Shown: positions 44,026 through 52,980 of the stretch, in pieces
Numbering within the stretch: position 1 is the stretch's first letter
How the letters are laid out: each line of letters opens with the position of its first letter
DNA from: Thiogranum sp963752745
GTDB lineage: Bacteria > Pseudomonadota > Gammaproteobacteria > DSM-19610
Assembly: GCA_963752745.1 (NCBI GenBank)
Contig: CAVWAK010000010.1
Location: forward strand, 1 to 64,000
DNA length: 64,000 nt
Direction: 5' to 3'
The notes under the pieces: generated by a model
Told to the model about the DNA's origin: nothing
Database searches by the model: none
What the model saw: only the letters and a program-made list of their open reading frames with translations
Translations under genes and position numbers: made by a program

Positions 44026-44140
44026 TCCAATTGACCGGGCTGCTATAATCCTAAAGCATCGTTGCCGGGATGTTTTTGCGGTGCCTGTGCCTGCACCGAA
44101 GCCGCAAACAATCCCGGCAGAGTGCCTGCACCCGATATAG

Positions 44141-44488
44141 CTATTGCAACCTGTTGCTGTAACGAAGATACAAAATGCCGCCCACCAGCCAGCATAGTGA
44201 CAACCCGATCTCTATAAATGCCAGCCAGCGAGCATCCGGATTACCCCAGGCTTCCATACAGCCGTGGCTGAAATAGAACATGGAAAGAAACAAACTCCAT
44301 GCAATGGTGTGTCGGCGCACGTGCAACAGGCCGCGCAGTGGCGTGAAGAGTGGCAGGCCCAGCAACACCAGTGCCAGCTGTGCTGGAATCAACTCTGGCG
44401 GCGCCAGCCAGCCGTACCACACTGGCAATAGCAACATAATACCGAAGTACCCGGTCAGGGTCAGGCTGTACAGCAGGCGTTGAACCAA
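44141..44488 (-). CDS. DUF2069 membrane protein
   Basis: A 115-residue inner-membrane protein with four predicted helices (for example YSLTLTGYFGIMLLLPVWYG and FIEIGLSLCWLVGGILYL). It belongs to DUF2069, of unknown function. The stretch YFSHGCMEAWGNPDARWLA is the family signature. It lies four bases after wrbA on the same strand, the order seen in many gammaproteobacteria. Confidence 0.85.
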   Translation of the reverse strand: MVQRLLYSLTLTGYFGIMLLLPVWYGWLAPPELIPAQLALVLLGLPLFTPLRGLLHVRRHTIAWSLFLSMFYFSHGCMEAWGNPDARWLAFIEIGLSLCWLVGGILYLRYSNRLQ

Positions 44489-44492
44489 CGTG

Positions 44493-45086
44493 CTAGCCGG
44501 CCAGCTTGCGAGCCGTTACTGCCAGTCGGCGTCCCAATGCCCGGCAGAGCTCCAGCTCGATATCAGTCAATGGTTTCTTGCTGTCAGTCCCTGCCAGGTG
44601 GCTGGCGCCATAAGGCGTACCGCCCGCGTCAGTATGCATCAATCCGGTTTCAGCGTAGGGAATACCAATAATGCACATGCCATGGTGCAGCAGCGGTAGC
44701 ATCATCGAGAGCAGCGTGGTTTCCTGGCCGCCATGCATGGACGAAGTGGACGTAAATACTGCAGCCGGTTTACCGGCCAGTTCGCTGCCCAGCCACAGGC
44801 TGCTGGTGCCATCGATAAAATATTTTAGTGGCGCCGCCATGTTGCCAAAACGGGTTGGGCTACCAAGTGCCAGCCCGACGCACTCGCGCAGATCAGTATC
44901 GCTTGCATAGGGCGCACCACTGTCGGGGATGTCATCTTCACTGGCTTCACATACTGTAGACACCGGCGCTACGGTGCGAATACGTGCCTGCATGCCGTCA
45001 ACTTCCTCTATGCCTCGCGCAATATGCTGTGCCATGCTGGCAGTGGCGCCGTGGCGACTGTAGTAAAGAACCAGAATGTCAGCCAC
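44493..45086 (-). CDS. wrbA: WrbA-type NAD(P)H:quinone oxidoreductase
   Basis: Flavodoxin-like FMN enzyme reducing quinones by two electrons. The GTG at 45086 overlaps the arsC-like stop region and gives 197 residues starting ADILVLYYSRHGATASMAQH, where the SRHGATA loop binds FMN phosphate. GSPTRFGNMAAPLKYFID and FTSTSSMHGGQETTLLSM are WrbA signatures. An upstream in-frame extension is not conserved. It is probably co-transcribed with the arsC-like gene. Confidence 0.93.
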   Translation of the reverse strand: MADILVLYYSRHGATASMAQHIARGIEEVDGMQARIRTVAPVSTVCEASEDDIPDSGAPYASDTDLRECVGLALGSPTRFGNMAAPLKYFIDGTSSLWLGSELAGKPAAVFTSTSSMHGGQETTLLSMMLPLLHHGMCIIGIPYAETGLMHTDAGGTPYGASHLAGTDSKKPLTDIELELCRALGRRLAVTARKLAG

Positions 45087-45087
45087 T

Positions 45088-45438
45088 TCAGAGGATCTCC
45101 AGCACGCTTTCCGGCGGTCGTCCCAATGCGGCCTTGCCATCGTTCAGAACAATTGGTCGCTGGATAAGTTTGGGGTGCCCGGCCATAGCCGTAATCAGCT
45201 GTTCGCGGCTCAGGGATGCATCGTCGAGTTTTAGCTCGGTGTATTCGGCTTCGTTAGTGCGCATCAGCTCGCGAGGTTCCAGCCCCAGCAAGTCAAGAAT
45301 GCGCTCCAGCTCGGCGGCATCCGGCGGTGTCTTTAAATACTCGACAATATCAGCATCCAGGCCACGCCGGTTCAACAACTCGAGTGTCTGACGGGATTTG
45401 CTGCAGCGCGGATTGTGATAAATCGTGGTTTTGGTCAT
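45088..45438 (-). CDS. ArsC family (glutaredoxin-type) arsenate reductase homologue
   Basis: A 116-residue thioredoxin-fold protein with the active-site Cys in IYHNPRCSKSRQTLELL (residues 6-22) and the arginine-containing C-terminal region KLIQRPIVLNDGKAALGRP. True ArsC reduces arsenate with glutaredoxin, but many chromosomal homologues (YfgD-like) beside wrbA have no shown arsenic role, and no ars genes are near. The ATG at 45438 (MTKTTIYHN) is preferred over one ten codons upstream. Confidence 0.85.
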   Translation of the reverse strand: MTKTTIYHNPRCSKSRQTLELLNRRGLDADIVEYLKTPPDAAELERILDLLGLEPRELMRTNEAEYTELKLDDASLSREQLITAMAGHPKLIQRPIVLNDGKAALGRPPESVLEIL

Positions 45439-45574
45439 TGGCGGGTCCTCCTCTGGCGGGTTGCGCATTTTCCGCTATCTGCCAGCGGGCGTCCATGCTA
45501 TTGGCATCACAGTTTCTTGACCGCCTCGCAGTGCAGTGCTAGCTTCATGTCTGAAATCATCATTCGCGTCATTT

Positions 45575-45910
45575 ATGCAGCCAGCCGAAACGTGTTCGTC
45601 GAATTATTGCCTGTTTTCCTGCCGGTCGGTTGTATTATTGGTTGCGGCGTTGATTCTGGGTTCGTTGCTTGGCTGCGGCTCAGCGCCTGTTCAGGAAATG
45701 AGCGAGGCCCGGCAGGCAATTGAGGCTGCGCGTGTGGCTGGGGCGGAAGAGCTTGCTCCAGAGCCGTATGAAAAGGCGCAGGAACACCTGAGAGCGGCGG
45801 AAGAGATGCTGGATAACCGGGATTTCCAGGACGCGCGGGAAAATGCTGCGCTGGCACGCGATGAAGCGATGTCAGCTCGCGAACGGGCGCAGAGAGCGGC
45901 TGAGAGATAA
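45575..45910 (+). CDS. DUF4398-type outer-membrane lipoprotein
   Basis: Short exported protein with the lipobox LLGC in VAALILGSLLGCGSAPVQEM. After the Cys it has a helical Ala/Glu/Arg-rich domain (EARQAIEAARVAGAEELAPE and EKAQEHLRAAEEML), which is the DUF4398 pattern. The start is uncertain: the ATG at 45575 gives 111 residues, and a GTG at 45536 would extend it. A related domain is found in the next gene, so the two may be paralogous envelope proteins. Confidence 0.7.
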   Translation: MQPAETCSSNYCLFSCRSVVLLVAALILGSLLGCGSAPVQEMSEARQAIEAARVAGAEELAPEPYEKAQEHLRAAEEMLDNRDFQDARENAALARDEAMSARERAQRAAER

Positions 45911-46114
45911 GAGTTCAAGAACGGGTCGGCGACGATACCCGGAAAAAGGAATTTTTTTCTGACTGGTTGCGTCTTTGTCTTTTAAACCGGGCTGCGGTAA
46001 TGTCGCAGTCTGTCAGCCTGTTGCTTGACACCCGGATCGAACGGATGTTAGCTTCAATAAGGATGGAAGAGACGCAAAAAGTCTCCACGGAACAACCACT
46101 AGCGGAGTATTTTC

Positions 46115-46873
46115 ATGAAAAGAATGTTTTTTGGCAAGCAACTGGTTCTTGCGGTTCTGGTGCTGGGTTTGGTCGCAGGTTGTGCGTCGACTCCGCCCGC
46201 AACGACGTCAGACCAGAGTGCTGAAGTGACTCAGGCTATCGATTCGGCCAAAGCGGCCATTGCCAAGGCCAAGTCCGTAGACTGGATCTGGCGCGATACG
46301 GAAAAAATTCTCAAGTCTGCGGAAGATGAAGCGGCTTCTCCTGAGGGAAGCAAAACACTTGCCATCAGTTTGGCCAACAAGGCCCGCACCCAGGCCGAGC
46401 TCGCAGTTAACCAGTACTATCTGGAAAAAGCCAAAATCATGTTTGACGAGGCCAGCAGTGTTTCTGGCATGAGCGCAAATCAGCAGAATACCCTGACCGA
46501 TGCAGGCAATGCGATTGCTAACGCAGAAGGTCGCAAGGCTTATGATCTGCTGACGCCGCTGATGACCGAGCTGCATTCAGCCAACGTTCAGTACGACGTG
46601 GTTGGCGGTGACAGCCTGTGGTCGATTTCCGGTAAATCGGAAATCTATGCCGACCCCTACCAGTGGCCGCTGATCTACAAGGCTAACCGTGACAAGATCA
46701 AGGATGCTGATTTGATCTACCCCGGTCAGGGTCTCGCTGTAAACCGCAACCCGACGGCCTCGGAAACAGAAATGGCCATTGATCACGCCAAGAAGCGTGG
46801 CGCCTGGTCAATCGGTGTAGTTGAAGAATCAGACCGCAACTACCTCGGTGGTGGAAATCTGGACCTGCAGTAG
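46115..46873 (+). CDS. Lipoprotein with DUF4398-like helical region and LysM domain
   Basis: A 252-residue predicted lipoprotein: the signal peptide LVLAVLVLGLVAGC ends at the lipobox Cys, followed by ASTPPATT. Residues 35-150 are helical and Ala-rich (AEVTQAIDSAKAAIAKAKSV), similar in style to the preceding lipoprotein. The C-terminal LysM domain (YDVVGGDSLWSISGKSEIYA then DADLIYPGQGLAV) should bind peptidoglycan. It may link the outer membrane to the wall. An intrinsic terminator follows. Confidence 0.85.
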   Translation: MKRMFFGKQLVLAVLVLGLVAGCASTPPATTSDQSAEVTQAIDSAKAAIAKAKSVDWIWRDTEKILKSAEDEAASPEGSKTLAISLANKARTQAELAVNQYYLEKAKIMFDEASSVSGMSANQQNTLTDAGNAIANAEGRKAYDLLTPLMTELHSANVQYDVVGGDSLWSISGKSEIYADPYQWPLIYKANRDKIKDADLIYPGQGLAVNRNPTASETEMAIDHAKKRGAWSIGVVEESDRNYLGGGNLDLQ

Positions 46874-46893
46874 GGCCTGATATCAAGACGTAG

Positions 46894-46919
46894 AAAAAGG
46901 CCCTGAAGGGGCCTTTTTT
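46894..46919 (+). terminator. Intrinsic terminator after the LysM lipoprotein
   Basis: AAAAAGGCCC and GGGGCCTTTTTT flank a short loop (TGAA), giving a ten-base stem and a T-run on the plus strand. It lies 20 bases after the stop. The A-run on the other side could also let it serve the convergent gene. Confidence 0.85.
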
Positions 46920-46944
46920 GTATCCGGGGTAAGGGTTTGTCAGG

Positions 46945-48651
46945 CTAAACGTCGGCAGGCGTGTAGATAAAACGCTGAAAACCCGGGTAGTCATCCAGTT
47001 GCTCAATGCAGCGAATATGCTGCTGGTTACCATCTTCGTAGACGGTGAGCTGCGAGCCGGTCCGGATTTCGCCACTACGTGTTATCAGTGTATGCACCGG
47101 TTCCTGCCCGCGTTTCTGTATAGCTGCGATCGCTGGCTCATAGTTCTTCCCAAGGCCTGAATCATCCACCAGGCGGATAACCACGGGTCGTGGGTCGTGG
47201 GTGAGATATTGCACCCCCATTTCGAATCCATTGCCGTTTTCTGATTCAATCAACCATCGGCATGCAGCGACTACCCAGCGGTTTCCGGGACTGGCTTCCG
47301 GACGCCGCAGGGCAATCAGTTGACCAACCCGGGGGCAGGATTTTTTATTCCCCCGGTAACTTACTGCCAGGCCACCACTGCTGCGATTCAGGCTGGTGCA
47401 TGAAAAGATTTCGGCCGGATCCAGCTTCTGTGGCTCTGCCATGGACAAGTCTGCTGTTAACTCAATGTCGTTTGCATGCCCCGGAGTCAGAAACAGCGTC
47501 GGATTAAAAGGTCGCTGGCGGTTGGTCATACAATAAGTGGCGTGTAATCCGTACACCAGCTCGATGCGGACATGGGTTTCCTCTCGCACGGCGATACGCG
47601 TGGGGTGTTGGCTCCAGTGCTCCATGGTTTTTTTCAGGCTATGGAGTAACGGCTGTGCTGGTACTTCCGATGGTATGCCGATAGCCCACGACTGATTGGT
47701 TTTTTCCAGTTTGTCGATATCGAGTTGTATCCGTTCCAGCAAGTCATCCACTTGTAGATACAGGTGTGGATTCTGTCCCTCTGTTACCTGCTGCAAGGCG
47801 TCCTTGAGCTGAAAACAGTTTTTGTCCGCGGGTGGGCTTTCGTGAATGCAACTAAGTGCAATGTGTTTTTCCAGGTACTGGCGTAAAGGTTTGATCATGC
47901 CTGCGGGTAACTGGTAGGGGTCCACAAGCCGTATCAATGCAGACAGGCGGAAGCTGGCATCGATCTGTTGTTTTCCGAATCCGGGTAACGGAGCCGAGTA
48001 TTGTTCGCGGCCGCTTTGCCAGGCATAGGCATACAGCGACAGGCACTCGCTCCAGAGCGCGCGAGGGGCATTTTGATAAGCGCTGTAACAGTCGAGAAGT
48101 TGCAGGCCGAGAGTATGGATACTGCCTAGCAGCGCCAGTGGCAGGCTGCGGCCTTCCATAAAGCCGCTGCGCTGGTTGACCAGTTGGTTGACGACAATCT
48201 TGTAACCAAAACCAATGTCCTGGCAGAGTCGCTTCACCAGCGGCAGCAGTATATCAGCATCGTGGTGCTGTGCCGACAGGGTCTCAACCAGGCGCTGATA
48301 GGTGGCAAGAAACTGGCCGAGAATTTCCAGCCGGGTGCTGGCTGGAATGGCCTGACGGTTCATGAGTCGTAGTTGCTCGCGCGCCAGGCGCAGGGTTCGC
48401 TGAAGATCAAGGAAAGGCAGGTTGTCCAGCCATGCCTGAACCTCGCGCGGCTTGATTCGTAACCCGGCAGGATCATCGCTCTGGGCGGGAATTGTCAGCT
48501 GTAAAGTTTGCACTGTATTCAGATAAAGGGACTCGTTAACTGACTGTTTAGCGGTCAGTTGGGATAAATCTGGACTACTCGGTCTGAATCGGGATATCGG
48601 CGATACGCTGCCGCCATTCCTGGGGGCCACGCTGGTGAATGGACTCACCAC
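46945..48651 (-). CDS. Large PilZ-like protein, possible c-di-GMP effector
   Basis: A 568-residue cytoplasmic protein with a long helical N-terminal part (about 50-330). Its C-terminal region resembles PilZ domains: FSCTSLNRSSGGLAVSYRGN is in the place of the DxSxxG motif, but Asp is replaced and the RxxxR arginines are not evident. c-di-GMP binding is therefore doubtful. The start is uncertain: the GTG at 48651 overlaps the fumarase gene by 77 bases, and later GTG or TTG codons exist. It lies downstream of fumarase on the same strand. Confidence 0.6.
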   Translation of the reverse strand: MVSPFTSVAPRNGGSVSPISRFRPSSPDLSQLTAKQSVNESLYLNTVQTLQLTIPAQSDDPAGLRIKPREVQAWLDNLPFLDLQRTLRLAREQLRLMNRQAIPASTRLEILGQFLATYQRLVETLSAQHHDADILLPLVKRLCQDIGFGYKIVVNQLVNQRSGFMEGRSLPLALLGSIHTLGLQLLDCYSAYQNAPRALWSECLSLYAYAWQSGREQYSAPLPGFGKQQIDASFRLSALIRLVDPYQLPAGMIKPLRQYLEKHIALSCIHESPPADKNCFQLKDALQQVTEGQNPHLYLQVDDLLERIQLDIDKLEKTNQSWAIGIPSEVPAQPLLHSLKKTMEHWSQHPTRIAVREETHVRIELVYGLHATYCMTNRQRPFNPTLFLTPGHANDIELTADLSMAEPQKLDPAEIFSCTSLNRSSGGLAVSYRGNKKSCPRVGQLIALRRPEASPGNRWVVAACRWLIESENGNGFEMGVQYLTHDPRPVVIRLVDDSGLGKNYEPAIAAIQKRGQEPVHTLITRSGEIRTGSQLTVYEDGNQQHIRCIEQLDDYPGFQRFIYTPADV

Positions 48652-50098
48652 GCACGTCTACAGCCACGGTGACGGGCATGTCCCGTACCTCGAATTCGTA
48701 CACGGCCTCCATGCCCAGTTCCGGGTAGGCAATAACCCTCGCGGCCTGGACTGCCTTCGACACCAGATAAGCCGCACCACCGGTGGCAATGAGGTAAACG
48801 GCTCCATGCTCCCGAATACTGTCAATGGCTGCCGCCCCGCGTTCAGCCTTGCCGATCATGCCAATCAGACCGGTTTTGTCGAGCATGACGTCGGTAAACT
48901 TGTCCATACGAGTAGCAGTGGTAGGGCCGGCTGGCCCCACAGCCTCACCTTTAATCGGGTCTACCGGGCCTACGTAGTAAATAAACCGGTTGCTGAAATC
49001 CAGGCCCTCGGGCAATGCCTCGCCCCGGGCAAGACTATCAACAATGCGCTTGTGAACTGCGTCGCGGCCGGTCAACAGGTGGCCGCTCAGCAGCAGGGTT
49101 TCGCCGGGTTTCCAGTCGCGAATGGCCCCTGAGTCGAGGCTGTCAAGGTCGATGCGGCGAGCCTGGGCACCGGCGTCCCAGTGCAGTTTCGGCCAGTCGT
49201 CCAGGGACGGCGGTTCGGGGAATACCGGACCGCTGCCATCAAGATCAAAATGAATGTGTCGGGTGGCGGCGCAGTTAGGAATGATGGCAACGGGCTTGGA
49301 CGCGGCGTGGGTCGGGTAGTCCAGCACCTTGACGTCGAGCACCGTGGTCAGACCGCCCAGACCCTGTGCGCCGATACCCAGCTGATTGACGCGAGCATAG
49401 ATTTCCAGACGTAACTCTTCAGCACGGCTGGCAGGGCCACGGGATTGCAGTTCATGCATATCTACCGGGGCAAGTAACGATTGCTTGGCGAGCAGCATGG
49501 CTTTCTCGGCCGTGCCACCGATGCCGATGCCGAGAATGCCCGGCGGGCACCAGCCAGCACCCATACCGGGTACCTGCTCTACCACCCAATCCGCGACATC
49601 ATCACTGGGATTGAGGATGGAAAACCGTGCCTTGTTTTCCGAGCCGCCGCCCTTTGCGGCCACGGTGACCGAGACCCGGTCTCCAGCTACCGTGGACATA
49701 TGGATTACTGCCGGCGTATTGTCTCCGGTATTGCTGCGTTTGCCTGCCGGGTCGGCGACGATCGACGCGCGCAGAGGATTATCGGGATCAAGATAAGCGC
49801 GTCGTACAGCTTCGTTGACCATGTCTTCAACGCTCATGTCGCTTGCCCAGCTGACATCCATGCCAATATCCAGAAATACGGTGACAATGCCGGTATCCTG
49901 GCAGATGGGGCGCTTGCCCTCGGCGCACATGCGGGAATTCACCAGAATTTGGGCTATCGCATCCCGTGCCGCAGGAGATTGTTCTTTTTTGTACGCCTCG
50001 TGCATGGCATGGACGAAGTCGATCGGGTGATAATAGGAAATGTACTGCAGTGCATTCTGGATCGACTGAATGAAATCTTCCTGACGAATTGTGGTCAT
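48575..50098 (-). CDS. Class I (iron-sulfur) fumarate hydratase
   Basis: Interconverts fumarate and malate in the citric acid cycle using an oxygen-sensitive 4Fe-4S cluster. The 507-residue protein has the N-terminal alpha-type domain (AEGKRPICQDTGIVTVFLDI, cluster Cys) with GAGWCPPGILGIGIGGTAEK. The C-terminal beta-type domain has VGPAGPTTATRMDKFTDVML and IATGGAAYLVSKAVQAARV. Other cluster Cys candidates are in IIPNCAATRH and GWCPPG. Both domains are fused, as in E. coli FumA. The ATG at 50098 is clear. Confidence 0.94.
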   Translation of the reverse strand: MTTIRQEDFIQSIQNALQYISYYHPIDFVHAMHEAYKKEQSPAARDAIAQILVNSRMCAEGKRPICQDTGIVTVFLDIGMDVSWASDMSVEDMVNEAVRRAYLDPDNPLRASIVADPAGKRSNTGDNTPAVIHMSTVAGDRVSVTVAAKGGGSENKARFSILNPSDDVADWVVEQVPGMGAGWCPPGILGIGIGGTAEKAMLLAKQSLLAPVDMHELQSRGPASRAEELRLEIYARVNQLGIGAQGLGGLTTVLDVKVLDYPTHAASKPVAIIPNCAATRHIHFDLDGSGPVFPEPPSLDDWPKLHWDAGAQARRIDLDSLDSGAIRDWKPGETLLLSGHLLTGRDAVHKRIVDSLARGEALPEGLDFSNRFIYYVGPVDPIKGEAVGPAGPTTATRMDKFTDVMLDKTGLIGMIGKAERGAAAIDSIREHGAVYLIATGGAAYLVSKAVQAARVIAYPELGMEAVYEFEVRDMPVTVAVDVRGESIHQRGPQEWRQRIADIPIQTE

Positions 50099-50223
50099 AC
50101 CTGTGTCCTGTTGATTGATCCCTGTTTAAGGGAGCAAATGCGTCTGCCGCTGAGGTCCACTGTTAGTTTAGAGCCTGCGGCGGCTGGCGACCAACTGTGT
50201 TATTGAAATCAGAGACTTTTTAC

Positions 50224-50712
50224 ATGCGATTATTAGCAATATTGACCACCACAGCTTGCTTCCTGGCAGGAGCAGCTGTTGCCGAACCGGTGGATTACAG
50301 TTTGCCGGATCTGTCTGGCAAAACGCGCTCGCTGGAGGACTACCGTGGCAAGTGGGTGATTGTGAATTACTGGGCAACCTGGTGTCCTCCCTGCCAGGAA
50401 GAGATTCCAGACCTTGTCGATTTCCATGATAGCCACAAGGATACTGATGCCGTGGTGCTGGGCGTCAATTTTGAAGATATTGGTGCGGAGCAGCTGAATA
50501 ACTTTGTTGATTCATTCCTGATTTCATACCCGGTACTCCGTTCTGAACCGCTGGCGACGACCCCCCTGGGCGCCATACCCGGTCTGCCAACGACCTATAT
50601 TATCGCTCCGGACGGATCACCGGTGGCCCGGCAGGTGGGTCCCGTTACCCGCAAGCAGCTGGAAGATTACATCGAAAAGAAGCAGAAGCAGAAGCAGGCC
50701 AATCCCGGCTGA
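50224..50712 (+). CDS. TlpA/ResA-like periplasmic thioredoxin
   Basis: A 162-residue exported thioredoxin-fold protein. The ATG at 50224 begins a signal peptide (RLLAILTTTACFLAGAAVAE); an upstream GTG at 50197 would lengthen it. The active site is NYWATWCPPCQEEIPDL (CPPC) and the cis-Pro is in IPGLPTTYIIAPDG. Such proteins reduce periplasmic disulfides, for example in cytochrome c maturation. The C-terminus is Lys/Gln-rich. It has no obvious operon partner; degS converges on it. Confidence 0.88.
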   Translation: MRLLAILTTTACFLAGAAVAEPVDYSLPDLSGKTRSLEDYRGKWVIVNYWATWCPPCQEEIPDLVDFHDSHKDTDAVVLGVNFEDIGAEQLNNFVDSFLISYPVLRSEPLATTPLGAIPGLPTTYIIAPDGSPVARQVGPVTRKQLEDYIEKKQKQKQANPG

Positions 50713-50766
50713 GACTGCCACTGCTCGCCCCGTTGTTAGCGCGCTGCGCTTGCAGTGACGAATTGA

Positions 50767-51942
50767 TCAGTTTGACTGTTGTGACTCGGGACGTCGTCCG
50801 GTGACGACGGTGGCTTCGAACCTTTGACCGTCGCGTATGCCACGAATCTTTAACCGGGCGCCTGGACCACCTTGCGCAATCTGATTCATTGCAGAGCGCG
50901 CATTTTCGATTTCGTCACCATTAATCGTTTCGATTACATCACCGGGTTCGATGCCTGCCGTGTCTGCCGGTCCGCCGCGCAGCACGCCCGCGATGAGCAT
51001 GCCGTGGGTATCATTGAGCTGGAAGCTCTCAGCCAGCTGTGGTGTCAGGTCCTGTGCCTCGATACCCAGCCAGCCCCGCTGGACATGGCCCTGTTCTATG
51101 ATCTGTTCCATCACGTTGGCGGCGAGACTGGCCGGGATAGCAAAGCCGATGCCCTGTGAGCCGCCGGAGCGGCTGTATATCGCCGTGTTAATGCCAATCA
51201 GTTCGCCGTAGGCATTGATCAGTGCGCCCCCGGAATTGCCGGGATTAATGGCGGCGTCAGTCTGGATAAAGTCTTCATAGCGATTAATGCCCAGCTGACT
51301 GCGGCCGGTGGCACTGATGATACCGAACGTTACTGTCTGGCCAACGCCGAAGGGATTGCCGATGGCCAGAGTAATGTCGCCAACACGCAGTTTGTCTGTG
51401 GTACTGATTGCAATCGAAGGCAAATCATCAAGATCAATCTGCAGCACAGCCAGATCCGTGTCCTTGTCCACGCCCGCCACAGTTGCCCGGGTACTGCGTC
51501 CATCCTGCAACAGTATCTGTATCTCGTCAGCGCCGGCGATGACATGATTGTTGGTTAGTACGTAGCCTTGCGGGGAGACAATGACACCGGAACCCAGGCT
51601 CGTCTGGGTGCTTTTGCGCGGCTTATCGACTTGTTCGCCAAAGAAGTGACGGAACAACGGATCGTCGAGTAGCGGGTGTCGCTTGCGGGTAATTACCTTG
51701 CTGGTATAGACATTAACCACCGCACCCGCCGCGCGTTCCACCGCGTCGGCATAAGAACTGACTTGCCCTGAGGGCAGTTTTGCAGGTTCAATGGCTATAT
51801 CGTGTTGTGGCGCATGGCGCACCTCGATGATGGATCGGCCGGCTGCAAACCATTCCGGTTTGAACATGAGCAGCAAAAAGGCGGCGACGATACCAACCGT
51901 GGCAGCCTGCAGGAAAAACGAAACGGTATCACGTATATTCAT
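50767..51942 (-). CDS. degS: DegS/AlgW-type periplasmic serine protease
   Basis: Membrane-anchored HtrA-family protease that in relatives cuts the anti-sigma-E factor during envelope stress. The 391-residue protein has one N-terminal membrane helix (about 10-27) and no cleavable signal. The protease domain carries the triad His133 (NNHVIAG), Asp163 (DKDTDLAVLQ) and Ser237 (NPGNSGGAL). A single PDZ domain (about 285-375) is present, which distinguishes it from DegP/DegQ with two. It is divergent from the Nif3-like gene. No rseA or rpoE gene is nearby. Confidence 0.88.
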   Translation of the reverse strand: MNIRDTVSFFLQAATVGIVAAFLLLMFKPEWFAAGRSIIEVRHAPQHDIAIEPAKLPSGQVSSYADAVERAAGAVVNVYTSKVITRKRHPLLDDPLFRHFFGEQVDKPRKSTQTSLGSGVIVSPQGYVLTNNHVIAGADEIQILLQDGRSTRATVAGVDKDTDLAVLQIDLDDLPSIAISTTDKLRVGDITLAIGNPFGVGQTVTFGIISATGRSQLGINRYEDFIQTDAAINPGNSGGALINAYGELIGINTAIYSRSGGSQGIGFAIPASLAANVMEQIIEQGHVQRGWLGIEAQDLTPQLAESFQLNDTHGMLIAGVLRGGPADTAGIEPGDVIETINGDEIENARSAMNQIAQGGPGARLKIRGIRDGQRFEATVVTGRRPESQQSN

Positions 51943-52042
51943 TGCCAGTTCTTGGTCTGTTTCCGAGTGTGAATTATCGCCAAACCTGGCGGCGATAGCG
52001 AGTCACACAAGTCCGTAAATACACCCAGAGGTTTAGCAAGTC

Positions 52043-52801
52043 GTGGTAAAAACACAGCTACTGGTCGATTATTGTGATCAATTGCTCGAGGCGGATCGGT
52101 TTCACGATTACTGCCCGAATGGCTTACAGGTCGAAGGTCGAGGAGATGTCACAAGGCTCGTCAGTGGTGTCACGGCAAGTCAGGCCCTGATTGATGCCGC
52201 TTGTGAGCAACGGGCCGATTTACTGCTGGTACATCACGGTTATTTCTGGAAAGGCGAGGACCCCACCATCACAGGAATCAAGCGGCAACGCGTAAACGCG
52301 CTGCTGGAAGCCGGTGTCGGTCTGCTGGCCTACCATTTGCCGCTTGATGCGCACCCGGAGCTCGGCAACAACGTGCAGTTGGCCAGGCGACTGGGGCTGC
52401 TTGAGGAAGGACGATTCGGTGATGGCCACGGGCCGGAACTGGCCTGTTTCGGCAAGATAGAGGAACCCAGGTCGGCACGCGAGCTGGCGGCCCACATTCT
52501 GGCCGTGCTCGGTCGGGAGCCTCTGGTGGTGGGAGAGGGGCCGGCGATCATCGATTCGATAGGGTGGTGTACTGGCGCAGCGCAGAGCTATCTGGAAACC
52601 GCAGCCCGGCGTGGGCTGAATGCCTTTATCAGTGGCGAGATTTCGGAACCCAGTGTGCATATCGCCCGCGAATACGGGATCCACTATTTTGCCGCCGGAC
52701 ATCATGCCACTGAGCGCTACGGAGTCCAGGCGCTTGGGGAGCATCTCGCTGCCCGGTTCGGGATACAACATTCTTTTATCGATATAGATAATCCTGTTTG
52801 A
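52043..52801 (+). CDS. Nif3-like dinuclear metal-centre protein (GTP cyclohydrolase I type 2 family)
   Basis: A 252-residue member of the Nif3/YbgI family, which forms hexameric toroids with two metal ions per subunit; the biological role is unsettled. Metal ligands are visible in LLVHHGYFWKG (paired His), AYHLPLDAHPELGNN (His, Asp) and the C-terminal AAGHHATERYGVQALGEHL (His, Glu). The start is a GTG at 52043. It is divergent from degS, and petABC lies downstream on the same strand after a gap. Confidence 0.9.
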   Translation: MVKTQLLVDYCDQLLEADRFHDYCPNGLQVEGRGDVTRLVSGVTASQALIDAACEQRADLLLVHHGYFWKGEDPTITGIKRQRVNALLEAGVGLLAYHLPLDAHPELGNNVQLARRLGLLEEGRFGDGHGPELACFGKIEEPRSARELAAHILAVLGREPLVVGEGPAIIDSIGWCTGAAQSYLETAARRGLNAFISGEISEPSVHIAREYGIHYFAAGHHATERYGVQALGEHLAARFGIQHSFIDIDNPV

Positions 52802-52980
52802 GATTTCGGCCCGATTCAGGGAGTTTTACTCGGCTATCACTTGACCTGAATGGGCAGTTCCGACATGCTAAGCCCGCTATTCAAGCGTGAGTTTGAATTT
52901 CAGAATATTCTAATGTTCATAAGCATCGGCGGACCAGCTAAGTAAGTGAGCGCCGGTGATTTTCAAGGTGGAGACCATTA

